This document shows, one piece after another, positions 35,301 to 43,614 of a DNA stretch of 64,000 nucleotides. Source of the DNA: Pseudomonas brassicacearum (GTDB taxonomy: Bacteria > Pseudomonadota > Gammaproteobacteria > Pseudomonadales > Pseudomonadaceae). The position numbers and the translations under genes are program-made. Below the pieces are notes generated by a model. It was given only the letters and a program-made list of their open reading frames with translations, ran no database searches and was not told where the DNA came from. Position 1 is the stretch's first letter. Each line of letters starts with the position of its first letter. The stretch is from positions 62,001-126,000 of the forward strand of contig NZ_MOBK01000008.1 in the NCBI RefSeq assembly GCF_003732265.1, in the 5' to 3' direction.

Positions 35301-37434
35301 CAAACAGGCGCAGCTGGGCTATCGGCCCGGCCAGGGCGCCTTTTTCAAGCAATGGGTGATGGCCAAGACCGAGACACCGGCGCAGCGCCGCACCGCGCTC
35401 GCCGCACCACCGATCCGTCCGATGGCTGACCGTGAAGACATGATGCTGTTGCGCGGCCCCGGTTTCTCCACCGTCGCCCGCACGCTCACCGAACGGGTGC
35501 AGGATATCTACCCCCACTTCAACGAACGCGAGGTCAATACCTTCGTTCGATCCCTCGGTTCGCAGGAGCAAGGGCACCAGACCCTGACCCGCCTGGACCG
35601 CGAACTGGAGGATTTGCGTGTGCTGTTCAATCGCTGGCGCTACCAGCAGCCGGATACCTGGGGCCCGGATCAACGCGGGTTCGTCAACAGCGGCGGTTTG
35701 CACATTGCCGAACGCCTCATCGATTGTTTCAAACGCAAGCCCACGGTCTTTGGCGAGCGCAGCATCACGGCGGACGGCGGTTATGCGCTGGATCTGTCCA
35801 CAGAATTTGAGGTGCTCGACCTCGAACGCTGGTGGAAGGAGCTGCCGGATATCAAACGCTACCTCGATCAGATCAGCACTTTGAACCTGGACCGCACGAG
35901 CTTTTCCGAATCCGCCTCTGGCCTGTTGGGTGACTTCCCTCATCTGCGGCAACTGAGCGCCCGCAGCTGCGGCTTGACGCGACTCCCCGACCCCATCGGC
36001 AAGATGCACCACCTGCGCACGTTGCGACTGATGAACAACGACATCACATTGACGCCGTCGGCCGTCGAGCAACTGCGAAACCTGACGCGCATGGAAACCC
36101 TCAGGCTCGATGACAACACGCACCTGGGCCGACTCCCGGACGTCGGGCGCATGCCCAGACTTAGAATCCTGAGCTTAAGCAACACGGGAGCCACCACCTG
36201 GCCCGATGGCCTGTTCGGTCCCTTCAACAAACGTCGACCGCGCGGCTTCTTTCTGGATTTGCAGGAAAACCCGATCAGCGTCATTCCGAAAGTCGTACCC
36301 GGCTCGGAAGATGCCTTTCTCCTGGCGCGGACCCGTTTGTACGAAAAGCAACTCTCGGACGCCAACCTGGTGACTTTCAAAGAGTATCGACGATCCGTCG
36401 GCATCTCACCCAAGCAGGTCTACGCCGACGCGGCACGAGACGCGTCGAACCAGTGGCCAATGAACGACGACTCGGTATGGTGGAGTGCCGAAGTCTCAGG
36501 GTTGGGTACTTTCCGGGAGGAAGCCTGGCACGATTTGATGACCGAGCCCGGCTCTGAAGATTTTTTTGCCCTGATCCAGAAACAGACCCGCTCGGCCGAT
36601 TACAAGGCCGGTGGTGATTTGCGTCGACAGCTCAGCAGCCGGGTATGGCGCATGGTCGAAGCCATCGACATGGACACAGGGTTGCGCAAGGATCTGTTCG
36701 AAATGGCCAAGGCCCCTACCACCTGCGCCGATGCCGGGGCCCAGGTGTTCAACCACATGGGCATCAAGGTGCTCGCCTCCGAAGCCTATGCCTTGTCGAC
36801 GTCCAACGCCGTCCTTGAAAGCAAACTGGTGAACCTGGCCAGGGGTGCCGCTCGCCTCGCCCGCGTGGATGACATTGCCCGCGCCGATTTCGGCAGCCGG
36901 CCGGGCAATCCCGATGAGGTCGAGGTGTACCTCGCCTACGAAACCGGCCTGGCTCAACGCCTGGGTTTACCGTGGCAATCGGAGTCGATGCTGTTTCGCA
37001 CCATGGCCGGCGTGAACGCCAAAACCCTCGACACCGCCTTCGATACAGTGATGTCCATGGAGGCCGGCGATGGCTTGATCAACGACATGATCGAACAGCC
37101 GTTCTGGCAGAAATACCTGCAGGAAACGTACCCGAACGAGTTCAGGCGCAATGCCAGGTTTTACGAAACCAAGAGCGAATTGCTGGATGAGTTACGCGAA
37201 GTTCAACACGCCTGGGCCAGTTCCAAAGGCCAGCAAATTGCACAACGACGAGCACTCAAACAACGTCTGCAAGACCTCGCCCGGCGGCTGAATGTCGATG
37301 AAAAGGTGGTGTTGACCGATCAAGACATGACCGATGAGGTCTACGGCGGATTGCTTCACGACATGGGTTACGAAGAAAAAGAGCTGAGCAGGAAGCTGAC
37401 CCGCGCAGCGCTGCAAAAAGACGCACAGCCGTAA
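32362..37434 (+). CDS. DUF6543-LRR-NEL toxin: putative secreted E3 ubiquitin ligase
   Basis: A 1690-residue protein. The N-terminal third resembles the DUF6543/dermonecrotic toxin domain (for example YVPQDPEHPLKEYPS and YQQYFSRFVDQSDRGHFFGG). A hydrophobic amphipathic region (about 450-525) follows, then a long helical middle. Leucine-rich repeats are at about 1168-1310 (LRQLSARSCGLTRLPDPIG, LRTLRLMNN, METLRLDDN, LRILSLSNTG). The C-terminal about 350 residues match the NEL domain of IpaH/SspH-type ubiquitin ligases. The catalytic C-x-D is C1455-A-D1457 in TTCADAGAQVFNHMG, followed by a helical region with EVEVYLAYETGLAQRLGLP. The activity is expected to be Cys-dependent ubiquitin transfer to a host protein, with LRRs for substrate choice. 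The gene is closed by a hairpin at 37441-37472. Confidence 0.9.
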   Translation: MTDLHGRISALPIPGADDDKGRHYAFIKSRIHPAFKDASVRRIRELSLTQTASGYWVQATRDFDHTPLQEANLKLWAAQNTVDRVLDKVQGVYEFAEPLLTEALLKQYGVDVDVKTTYLHLYLPKALPWYASNINGVVTRTVSLLDAALHNFSSKETCEVDSNFISQPDARGHFDILPIKRKMSIARFQALCRELDIGARYTKYLEEQLRPRDGLAQFVLKHKIVESEKSAFKAAARLAVLKGDIDADAGDLILMMLDGQRNLTRKGRIMQFANLSILDSVLTGIVLITPDLDRAREVVPIFAYVPQDPEHPLKEYPSTVAFMDEMTRQLRDNNVISSTGMTYQQYFSRFVDQSDRGHFFGGLQQRLFEVKWHQKEPLDQRPSWREVAVTDPHLHFSIAPFTGELWEYLFEQKLNKVLNDARHIAVSTADADTKARWAWWENFKKIVSDIFNIALMVVTPFVPGLGELMMGYMAYQMASDTIEGIVDMTLGLWTEATEHIVGVATDFLQLAAFAAGAQIGALVRLKLSPLIEGMKPVTLPNGEPRLWNPDLKPYEWPDVQLSQDSRPDAQGLHAHEGEDVLPLNGKHYAVQKDPQTGNYRVKHPHRDNAYLPELKHNGLGAWTHEAENPRTWDRPTLMRRLGHAVKGFSDAQLEDVRIASGTDDGALRRMYVDNTAPPPLLDDSLTRLNIQRQARQAIERIRSGQPLDPSSYWFEPLVTYLDGWPADKALKVYENADRSGRFRQYGNADATDEQTLSTSLSNLMSDRFAPGLVEFLSEEELQAMLGRSTAKRERVQALRNRLADEASRMDADIVNQLYQGAQASNDPQLRLIRQTFPELPSRAAESLLNSADAADLKRMAQEQQLPLSLKSRAREAAFEARTNHAYEGFHDGAQWVAETESLVLNALRIHTDTFAQLRIEVREGNDAGPLRSRVGVENASMVRVLVKDDVNRFEVWDGDNHKLHDATDFYEAVLNAMPKNKQAQLGYRPGQGAFFKQWVMAKTETPAQRRTALAAPPIRPMADREDMMLLRGPGFSTVARTLTERVQDIYPHFNEREVNTFVRSLGSQEQGHQTLTRLDRELEDLRVLFNRWRYQQPDTWGPDQRGFVNSGGLHIAERLIDCFKRKPTVFGERSITADGGYALDLSTEFEVLDLERWWKELPDIKRYLDQISTLNLDRTSFSESASGLLGDFPHLRQLSARSCGLTRLPDPIGKMHHLRTLRLMNNDITLTPSAVEQLRNLTRMETLRLDDNTHLGRLPDVGRMPRLRILSLSNTGATTWPDGLFGPFNKRRPRGFFLDLQENPISVIPKVVPGSEDAFLLARTRLYEKQLSDANLVTFKEYRRSVGISPKQVYADAARDASNQWPMNDDSVWWSAEVSGLGTFREEAWHDLMTEPGSEDFFALIQKQTRSADYKAGGDLRRQLSSRVWRMVEAIDMDTGLRKDLFEMAKAPTTCADAGAQVFNHMGIKVLASEAYALSTSNAVLESKLVNLARGAARLARVDDIARADFGSRPGNPDEVEVYLAYETGLAQRLGLPWQSESMLFRTMAGVNAKTLDTAFDTVMSMEAGDGLINDMIEQPFWQKYLQETYPNEFRRNARFYETKSELLDELREVQHAWASSKGQQIAQRRALKQRLQDLARRLNVDEKVVLTDQDMTDEVYGGLLHDMGYEEKELSRKLTRAALQKDAQP

Positions 37435-37440
37435 TCGGCA

Positions 37441-37472
37441 AACCCTGATGCATCGGATGATGCATCAGGGTT
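37441..37472. terminator. Hairpin between toxin and fimbrial operon
   Basis: A perfect 13-bp stem (AACCCTGATGCAT / ATGCATCAGGGTT) with a six-base loop lies between convergent genes. The T run is short, so it may be a bidirectional terminator of modest strength. Confidence 0.6.
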
Positions 37473-37478
37473 CAACCC

Positions 37479-38744
37479 TTAGCCCACTTCCGAATCCCAA
37501 ATCACCGATACAGTGCCCGAGTACGATCTGGCGGCACCCGGATTGATCATTTCTTCGACCTCGTCCTGCGCAATCTCGAAATGCAACGTTCCCGGTTTGC
37601 GATCGACATAAAAGCGTGGCTGGAATAGCTCGGTACCACTGCCGTCGCGCCGCAACGGCCGGCGACTGACGGGTTGACCGGCGGCATCCACCAGACCAGT
37701 GGGCAGGGTCAGGCTGACGTCGAGCGGCACGACGTGACCCGAAGCCTGATCGCGCACCGAGCAGCGATTGCCATCGGTGCTGTACTGGCAGTCCAGGCTC
37801 ATCTTGAAGCGACTCGACGAAGAGAGATTGAACGTTTGATCACGAAACAACCGCGTCGGCTTGCGCCCCTGTGTCAGCCAGGCTTGCCAGCCGCCCTGCG
37901 GGACCAGTTCAACGCGATTGCCGCCGGGAGGAATGTCGACCTTGAGGGTGTGCCGAACATCCAGGGAGAAGTTGAGGGTCAGTTGGTTGTCGTCGGGAAT
38001 CATGACATCGCCCATGTCGAAGTCCTGATGAGGGCCGACCGAGTAGGTAATGGAGCCTTTGTATTTTCCCGCGACCATGTTCAACGGATCGGGTGTGCGC
38101 AGTTCATAGGCGAAAACGAAATACAGATACCGGAAGGACATCGGAATGTCGAAAAGCGCCTTTTTGCTGCACACGCCCGCACCGATCGGAACTCTCCAGA
38201 AACTGTTGTAGCCTTGGGCGCCATGGGAATACCAACCAACACCCTGGCAAGGACTCGGGGCATAAACCCAGCCCCCTCCTTCCCAAAGCTGATCCCAATA
38301 TCCACCCCCGGTCAACTCGGTAACGGGGCGTGGAACTCTTGCTTCGTGACCAATGCCTCCGATCCGAATGGAAAGCACTTTTGAATCACCCGATTCATGC
38401 GTAACACGGACCTCTCTCCACTCTGAGGGAACCCTGGTCATACCGCCCTGGCGAGGATCCGCATGATTGGCAAGGATCGGTGCGTTGGCCTCAAAGGCGA
38501 TGCGCGGGCCGAGGCTGAAAAGTCCGTAGGGTTCACAGGCTTGAGGTACCTGGCGGCAAAACCCCTCGGACGGTGTCATGTTGACGAACACGTTCTTATT
38601 CGGCTTCGAAGAGTCCGGCTCGAACACTGCTTCGATCTCCAGGACAGCTGCCTGTACGGGCAGGGCAAACACAGCACACATCAGGCTGGCCAATGCAAAT
38701 CCATTCAATGTCCGGACTGATTGCTTATTCAATAAACTCGTCAT
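37479..38744 (-). CDS. CS1-type fimbrial tip adhesin/initiator (CooD/CfaE-like)
   Basis: 421 residues with a signal peptide (cut near PVQAAVLEIE). The C-terminal 180 residues resemble the pilin-like domain found in CooD/CfaE tip adhesins (GTLHFEIAQDEVEEM, SYSGTVSVIWDSEVG). The N-terminal part has several cysteines and aromatic residues and would be the receptor-binding lectin-like domain. It is the last gene of the alternate chaperone-usher operon, with its ATG overlapping the previous stop by 4 nt. As tip protein it would begin assembly and bind the host surface; the receptor is unknown. Confidence 0.8.
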   Translation of the reverse strand: MTSLLNKQSVRTLNGFALASLMCAVFALPVQAAVLEIEAVFEPDSSKPNKNVFVNMTPSEGFCRQVPQACEPYGLFSLGPRIAFEANAPILANHADPRQGGMTRVPSEWREVRVTHESGDSKVLSIRIGGIGHEARVPRPVTELTGGGYWDQLWEGGGWVYAPSPCQGVGWYSHGAQGYNSFWRVPIGAGVCSKKALFDIPMSFRYLYFVFAYELRTPDPLNMVAGKYKGSITYSVGPHQDFDMGDVMIPDDNQLTLNFSLDVRHTLKVDIPPGGNRVELVPQGGWQAWLTQGRKPTRLFRDQTFNLSSSSRFKMSLDCQYSTDGNRCSVRDQASGHVVPLDVSLTLPTGLVDAAGQPVSRRPLRRDGSGTELFQPRFYVDRKPGTLHFEIAQDEVEEMINPGAARSYSGTVSVIWDSEVG

Positions 38745-39235
38745 TTCGGCAACACCGCGTTGAAGACCATGTTGACGCTGCCAAAATAGCTGCCGGGCTT
38801 ATAAACCCCATCAGCAGGTGGGAAAGGCAGCACTTCCAGTAAAACCCGCTTGCCGTGCGCCGCGTCGATCAGAGAAACCACCTCGCGGCTTTCCCCCTCG
38901 CTCAACAACTTATCGTTGAACAGCACACGCAAACCAATGTCATGGGCATCCGTCCCGTTGGACAAATACGGCCTGCCCTCGAGGCGCGCTTCGATGGAGC
39001 CGGCTTCATTCTTCACATCGAAATACTTGCGCAAGCCGCCCAGGGTCGAGGTCGCCAGATTCCACGGCAGTTGCTGTTCGCGGTGAATCCAGCCGGGGTC
39101 TGCGGGAATGACATAAAACGCCTGGCTCGGGATCGTTACGAACACTTCGAAGTGCTGCACTTCGCGGGCGGCATACGCTGAATGGCAGGCCATTGCGAAC
39201 ATCATCAGGACCGTCAGTTTTCTGAACATAGTCAT
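38741..39235 (-). CDS. CS1-type minor fimbrial subunit
   Basis: 164 residues, signal peptide about 1-22 (ending SAYAAREVQ), then a pilin fold related to the major subunit at 42647: both have the pattern xVFxxIPxQxFxxxPxDPxW/F followed by a LSxLRxxYD or LGGLRKYFD segment. It is probably a second or minor structural subunit in the periplasm. Its ATG overlaps the chaperone stop as TGATG; an ATG two codons later gives better Shine-Dalgarno spacing and is an alternative start. Confidence 0.8.
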   Translation of the reverse strand: MTMFRKLTVLMMFAMACHSAYAAREVQHFEVFVTIPSQAFYVIPADPGWIHREQQLPWNLATSTLGGLRKYFDVKNEAGSIEARLEGRPYLSNGTDAHDIGLRVLFNDKLLSEGESREVVSLIDAAHGKRVLLEVLPFPPADGVYKPGSYFGSVNMVFNAVLPK

Positions 39236-39981
39236 CAGCCTTTCACATCGAGTTTCTTGCGGCTCTCGCCTTCAATCAACGTGAAGCGGTACTCGCGGCC
39301 AGCCTGTTTCTCGAACTCGAAGTTGCGGCCGGCCAGAATGTGATGCTTGGTGGTCGGCTGGCAGTCCTGGTCGTTCTTGACCGAGCAATCCTTGAACTCG
39401 TCGATCACCACCACGGTGTTGCCGGTATTGCGGACCCGGTACCTGGCCGCCTCGTTTTCGATCACGCTGGCGTAACGCGGGTCCTTGGGGCGGACGAAAA
39501 ACACAGCGCCATAACCGGCCAGCACCGTGACCCCGGCGGACAGCGTTTTCTTGTACGCCTCACGCTCTTCAACGGAGACCGCGAACTCGTCTTCTTTCTC
39601 AGGCACCACCGGCACGAAGCGCACGCGGAAATAGCGCTCTTTATCGCGCTCGCCCATGTACAGCAATCGCGTGCCTTGCATGCCACTGGCGGGCACGATC
39701 AGCCTGGCCGGGCTGGCCATCAAGCCATCCCTTGAATGGCCGTCGGCATTCGATTTGAGTGGCACTTCCTGCGATTTTCCGTCGGCGTCGTAAAGGATTT
39801 CCAGGATGTTGACCTTGACGAAAGCGGTGCTGTCGCCGCCGTTGTAGACGCGTTTCAAAAAGGTACTTTTGTCGCCGTCCAGGTAGTCGTAGACCGTGCC
39901 GATATTGATGCTCGGTCCGGCATGCGCCGTCTGGGTGAACAAACAAAAACCAATCAGTGCCAACCGACGTTTCATCGTCAT
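39235..39981 (-). CDS. Alternate (CS1-type) fimbrial chaperone, CooB/CfaA-like
   Basis: A periplasmic chaperone of 248 residues with a signal peptide (about 1-22, ending TAHAGPS). It has the donor-strand-like segment GPSINIGTVYDYLDGDKSTFLKRVYN and an immunoglobulin-like pattern (SPARLIVPASGMQGTRLLYMG, FRVRFVPVVPEKE). It would fold and deliver pilin subunits to the usher. The chaperone starts 32 nt after the usher stop codon. The second Met (39975) has better spacing to GAGG and may be the true start. Confidence 0.88.
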   Translation of the reverse strand: MTMKRRLALIGFCLFTQTAHAGPSINIGTVYDYLDGDKSTFLKRVYNGGDSTAFVKVNILEILYDADGKSQEVPLKSNADGHSRDGLMASPARLIVPASGMQGTRLLYMGERDKERYFRVRFVPVVPEKEDEFAVSVEEREAYKKTLSAGVTVLAGYGAVFFVRPKDPRYASVIENEAARYRVRNTGNTVVVIDEFKDCSVKNDQDCQPTTKHHILAGRNFEFEKQAGREYRFTLIEGESRKKLDVKG

Positions 39982-40013
39982 TTACCTCATAAAAAAGTGC
40001 GGGGTGCCGGGCA

Positions 40014-42536
40014 TCAGCCTGCCGTCGGCGTCTCAAGCGTCAGGTCCGCCAATGTGTCTGGCGTGCAGCGCAGATCGCCGATCATCAGCACGTTGTTTTC
40101 CGTGCGCCCGCTGCTCGGGTCCAGGCGGAACTGGCACAGCAGCTGGTTGCCGTGGCGCACTTCCAGGGTCGGTGAACCGGCGTTCATTTCCATGGAGAAG
40201 AAGCCGTCCACCTCACTCACCCCGCGACTGGCGTGGTTGATGATGTGATGGCCCTTGAGCGGGTTGCCCTGGGGGTCGATCAGGCGGCCGAGGACGGTGA
40301 GGGTTCGCATCACGCGAATCTGCCGATAATCCACGCCGCCCTTGTTCAGGTGATAACTGGAACGGGCCGGCTGGATGGTCGCGGCCGGCACGTGGTTGCC
40401 TTCGAAATCGAAACTGACGGAGCTGCTTTTGTAGGCCGTGATCGGCACAAAATTGCGCCCGGGCTTGAGAACTGCGCTGCCGCCACTGAGATCGTCGGCA
40501 CGCAGGGCGATGTCCTCGATGTCCGACTCCACATCGATGATCATGCCCGCGCCGTTGCGATGGTATTGGCTGGTCACGACCATTTTCCGTGCGCCGACGG
40601 CCACGGTGCTGTCCAGGTTCAGGCCACCGGTAAAGTTGTTGTTGAAGGACGAGCGTTGAATGAAACCATCGGCATTGACCAGGTCCGATTGCATCGTTGC
40701 CATGGTGTTCAGACCGATGCCGTAGGTGTCCGTGATGGCCGTGGCGGACACGTTTTGCAGAATGTGATCCTGCAGGTCTTTGCGGTAAGTGATCGAGGCG
40801 TTGTTATCCCGGCCACCGTCGCGGGCCGTGCGGGTGCCGAGGCTGCCGGAGATCTGTTCACCGGGGCCGCCCAGGGCAATGCTGACGCTCAAATCGACAC
40901 CCCGGTTGCGGTCGTTATCGGAACTGATGCTGCCCGGCCGATCGAACAGTGACAGGCGCCAATTGGCGTCGCTGCCAAACAACGTTGTGCGCTGGGCCCA
41001 CCCCAGGTCCACACCCGTGCCATTGGTGTTGCCCTCGCTGTGGGACACCCGCGCATTGATCGAGCTTTTGCTGGTCAGTCGATGGTTGATCGACAACGAA
41101 GAGTTGCTGGTTTGCCCGATAAAGACGTTGGGCTGGCGCACCCGCGTGCCATCGGGCAGGGTGTCATACAGTTTTGTGGTGTCGAGCCAGCTGCGGTTAT
41201 AGCTGGCGACGAGGCTGCCGCTGGCGTAGGAATACAGGCCCTGCACGTCGAGACCGGTGCCGTAGTCTTCGGTCTGGTAGACGTTGGCATACAGGCTGGC
41301 GTTATTGACGATGGCCCAGTCGACCGACGTACCGAGTTGCAGGCTATCGCTCACTTGTCGACCGCTCAGGCCGAGAATCACTCGCGGGTGCAGCAAGTAG
41401 TTGAGCGACGCGCCGGCGGTCATATCGCCATCGTCGGGTTGATCCCAGTTGCTGAGCAAGCCCGATTCACGGCCGGCGAACAGGTTGTAGCGCCAGAGCT
41501 CGTCATGATTGCGCCAGTTGTTCGGCTTGTAGACCAGCTCCTGAGTGCTGGAGGTGATCTGGCCGTCCTCGATCAGGCGCACTTCCACTTCATAAATGCC
41601 CCCCGGCAGTGGGCGGGTATCGAGGGTCTGCAAACCGGCAGGCATCGCCTGGGTATTGATCAGCAGACCGTCGCGATAAACCTCCACCGCCCCCTGGCGA
41701 TTGGCGGTGACATAAATCGGATAAACCGCCGGCTTCGGGTTGTTGATGGCCAAACTGTCGGAGCTGCCATACATCACACCCAGCGCCGTATCGGGACTGG
41801 TACCAAAGGTGCGCGGTTGGCGAGTCAGGCCTTCGGATGAGGGGGTGAAATAGCCCAGGCGCAGAAAATTGCCCTCCAGTTCACGCTGGGTATAAAGCTC
41901 ATTCACCGCGTGGTAGAGCTGGTCATCCATGCCGCCCAGTCGCGACAGCTGAATGTTGACCGCTTGGGTCCAGTTGCCGAGGCTGCTGCTGGCTTCCAGA
42001 CCGTAGCGCCCACCGAGGTCCTGGTCCTGGCCGCCGTTGAGGTTCAACTGGTTGCGCACGATCAATCCGGTGCTGCCCCCCTCAGGCAGGTTGTAATAGC
42101 GTTGCACCTGATCGTCACGCTCAGCATTTTGCGTGAGAATCGAGACCAAGGAGTTTTCGAGGCTGTAGTGCACGGCCAGCAATTGCTCGGGGCAGTTGGC
42201 TTTGCAGGCGCCGAGGTTCACGCCCTGCTTCAGATAGCTCGACCAAATGTCGCGCTCACTGGGCTTGATCTGGCTGTCGCTAATATCAGTGAAGTCAACG
42301 AGGGTAATGCGATCATCGCGCGTTAACACGACCATCGCCTCACCGAGAAACTGTTTATCAAGTTCCACGCGCACCGCCAACGGCACATCAAAGAAGTGCT
42401 CTTCGAACTCGGTCGGCAAACCCTTGGCCTGGGCCAACAGACTTCGAGGGGTGTACGCATTATCTGCAGGCGCGGCCAAAGCGGTTGCGCAACAAAGCAG
42501 GGCAAGCGCCGTCGCGATGGGGGACATCGGGAACAT
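40014..42536 (-). CDS. CS1-type fimbrial outer-membrane usher (CooC/CfaC/TcfC-like)
   Basis: An outer-membrane assembly platform of 840 residues with a signal peptide (about 1-22). The sequence is rich in beta-barrel patterns (for example alternating aromatic strands in YGTGLDVQGLYSYASGSLVASY). An N-terminal region binds chaperone-subunit complexes. A C-terminal CS1-pili domain follows, with SYHLNKGGVDYRQIRVMRT, then LTVLGRLIDPQGNPLKG, then VSEVDGFFSMEM. It is longer than a transport gate needs and matches the alternate chaperone-usher class rather than the FimD class. It is the second gene of the operon, 110 nt after the pilin. Confidence 0.9.
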   Translation of the reverse strand: MFPMSPIATALALLCCATALAAPADNAYTPRSLLAQAKGLPTEFEEHFFDVPLAVRVELDKQFLGEAMVVLTRDDRITLVDFTDISDSQIKPSERDIWSSYLKQGVNLGACKANCPEQLLAVHYSLENSLVSILTQNAERDDQVQRYYNLPEGGSTGLIVRNQLNLNGGQDQDLGGRYGLEASSSLGNWTQAVNIQLSRLGGMDDQLYHAVNELYTQRELEGNFLRLGYFTPSSEGLTRQPRTFGTSPDTALGVMYGSSDSLAINNPKPAVYPIYVTANRQGAVEVYRDGLLINTQAMPAGLQTLDTRPLPGGIYEVEVRLIEDGQITSSTQELVYKPNNWRNHDELWRYNLFAGRESGLLSNWDQPDDGDMTAGASLNYLLHPRVILGLSGRQVSDSLQLGTSVDWAIVNNASLYANVYQTEDYGTGLDVQGLYSYASGSLVASYNRSWLDTTKLYDTLPDGTRVRQPNVFIGQTSNSSLSINHRLTSKSSINARVSHSEGNTNGTGVDLGWAQRTTLFGSDANWRLSLFDRPGSISSDNDRNRGVDLSVSIALGGPGEQISGSLGTRTARDGGRDNNASITYRKDLQDHILQNVSATAITDTYGIGLNTMATMQSDLVNADGFIQRSSFNNNFTGGLNLDSTVAVGARKMVVTSQYHRNGAGMIIDVESDIEDIALRADDLSGGSAVLKPGRNFVPITAYKSSSVSFDFEGNHVPAATIQPARSSYHLNKGGVDYRQIRVMRTLTVLGRLIDPQGNPLKGHHIINHASRGVSEVDGFFSMEMNAGSPTLEVRHGNQLLCQFRLDPSSGRTENNVLMIGDLRCTPDTLADLTLETPTAG

Positions 42537-42646
42537 GAACGAAATACTCTGAATACAAGTACGTTAAAACCCGATCGACAGGCAGAAGTTTCCTGTCGAC
42601 CGGCAAGTGTTATCTAAATAAGAACGAGCCTTACTTCATAACCGTA

Positions 42647-43135
42647 TTACTGGACGCGCGGAACGGCATCGAAGACCACGACCGGATTGGCCGTGTAAAA
42701 ACCCGTCTGAGCAGCGGTCGGTTTGGCGGCGGCAATCACCAGATCAGCCCGCATCCCCCCATTGGATTCGGTATCGCCGACCACTTCCTGGGACGCGCCA
42801 GTCAAGGTTACGCCGTTGAAAGAGTAGGTCAGCGCGATGTTGTTGGTACCGTTGAACAGGGGTTGCGGACCACCTTCTACGTAAGCGTTGACCGAACCGT
42901 TGGTGTGGCGAATATCGTAAGTCGCACGCAGCGGGCTCAAGGTGCCAGCCACCAGGTTGTAGGCCATTTTTTCATCTTTACCGAAGTCAGGATCCACCGG
43001 TTGGGCATGGAATACCTGGGTGGGGATCGTGGCGCTGATATTGATGGAGGTGCGTGCTTCTTCTGCAGCGAACGCCACCGAAGAGCTGAGCGCCAAGAGG
43101 GTCATCGGGACGGCGATTGCAAACTTATTGAGCAT
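42647..43135 (-). CDS. CS1-type major fimbrial subunit
   Basis: 162 residues. The signal peptide is clear (about 1-23, ending SSVAFAAEEA), and the mature protein starts with ARTSINISATIPTQVFHAQP, the pattern of CS1/CblA pilins. Gly-, Asn- and Thr-rich beta strands follow, with no cysteine. It is the first gene of the operon, as usual for the most abundant subunit, and the following 110-nt gap could allow higher expression of the pilin than of the usher. AGG is 9-10 nt upstream of the ATG. Confidence 0.88.
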   Translation of the reverse strand: MLNKFAIAVPMTLLALSSSVAFAAEEARTSINISATIPTQVFHAQPVDPDFGKDEKMAYNLVAGTLSPLRATYDIRHTNGSVNAYVEGGPQPLFNGTNNIALTYSFNGVTLTGASQEVVGDTESNGGMRADLVIAAAKPTAAQTGFYTANPVVVFDAVPRVQ

Positions 43136-43614
43136 TGTTGAGTACCTGTCTTTTCAAAGGATTGGGCCGAAAAATCTGAACAAGCCAGTGCGAATCATCG
43201 TGTGCCGGCTTAACTTTCGACGCCGGAGCATGATCGACCAATCACCAAAGAAAGTAAGTACGTAAGTTCCGAAGAACATGTAGTAACAACGGCCTTCGAA
43301 CAACAGGAAAAAAGACAGAAATAAACTAATTGCGCTGTATGACCCTCAGAGAAGTACTACACACAGCCTTGACTAAAAAACCACACAGACGACAACTAAT
43401 TAAACTTCCGTAAGATCAATACTACTAACACACTAATAAGCCCTTGATAAGCTTCAAACTCGCCGGATTAGTTTTATTACTCTAAAAGAGCAGGATTTCT
43501 GCCAGCCCGGTCCTTGCACGCGCCTCCCTCACCATGACCGTTCGTCCTGCGACCTTGCTCTCGCCATAAGATATATCTTACGTTATATCTAAACACGACG
43601 AGAGAAGACGCAAA
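43136..43614. other. AT-rich divergent intergenic region (fimbrial operon / PadR operon)
   Basis: About 480 bp, clearly richer in A and T than its surroundings in 43230-43490. It has no convincing gene. It must hold the fimbrial promoter on the minus strand and, close to 43570, the PadR-type operator. The low GC is typical of regions silenced by MvaT/H-NS-like proteins in Pseudomonas, which would suit a fimbrial operon, but this is inference. Confidence 0.5.
43567..43580. promoter_or_regulatory. Candidate operator of the PadR/YqjI-like regulator
   Basis: TAAGATATATCTTA is a perfect 14-bp palindrome, followed by a related imperfect copy (TTATATCTAA, 43583-43592). It ends 34 bp before the ATG of the PadR-type gene. 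PadR and YqjI proteins bind AT-rich inverted repeats of this kind and repress their own genes. It is a sequence inference from one locus. Confidence 0.65.

Noticed and set aside
43444..43457. TTGATAAGCTTCAA as an Anr/FNR box
   Set aside because: Only the first half matches TTGAT-N4-ATCAA; the second half is changed, and the position to a promoter is unknown.
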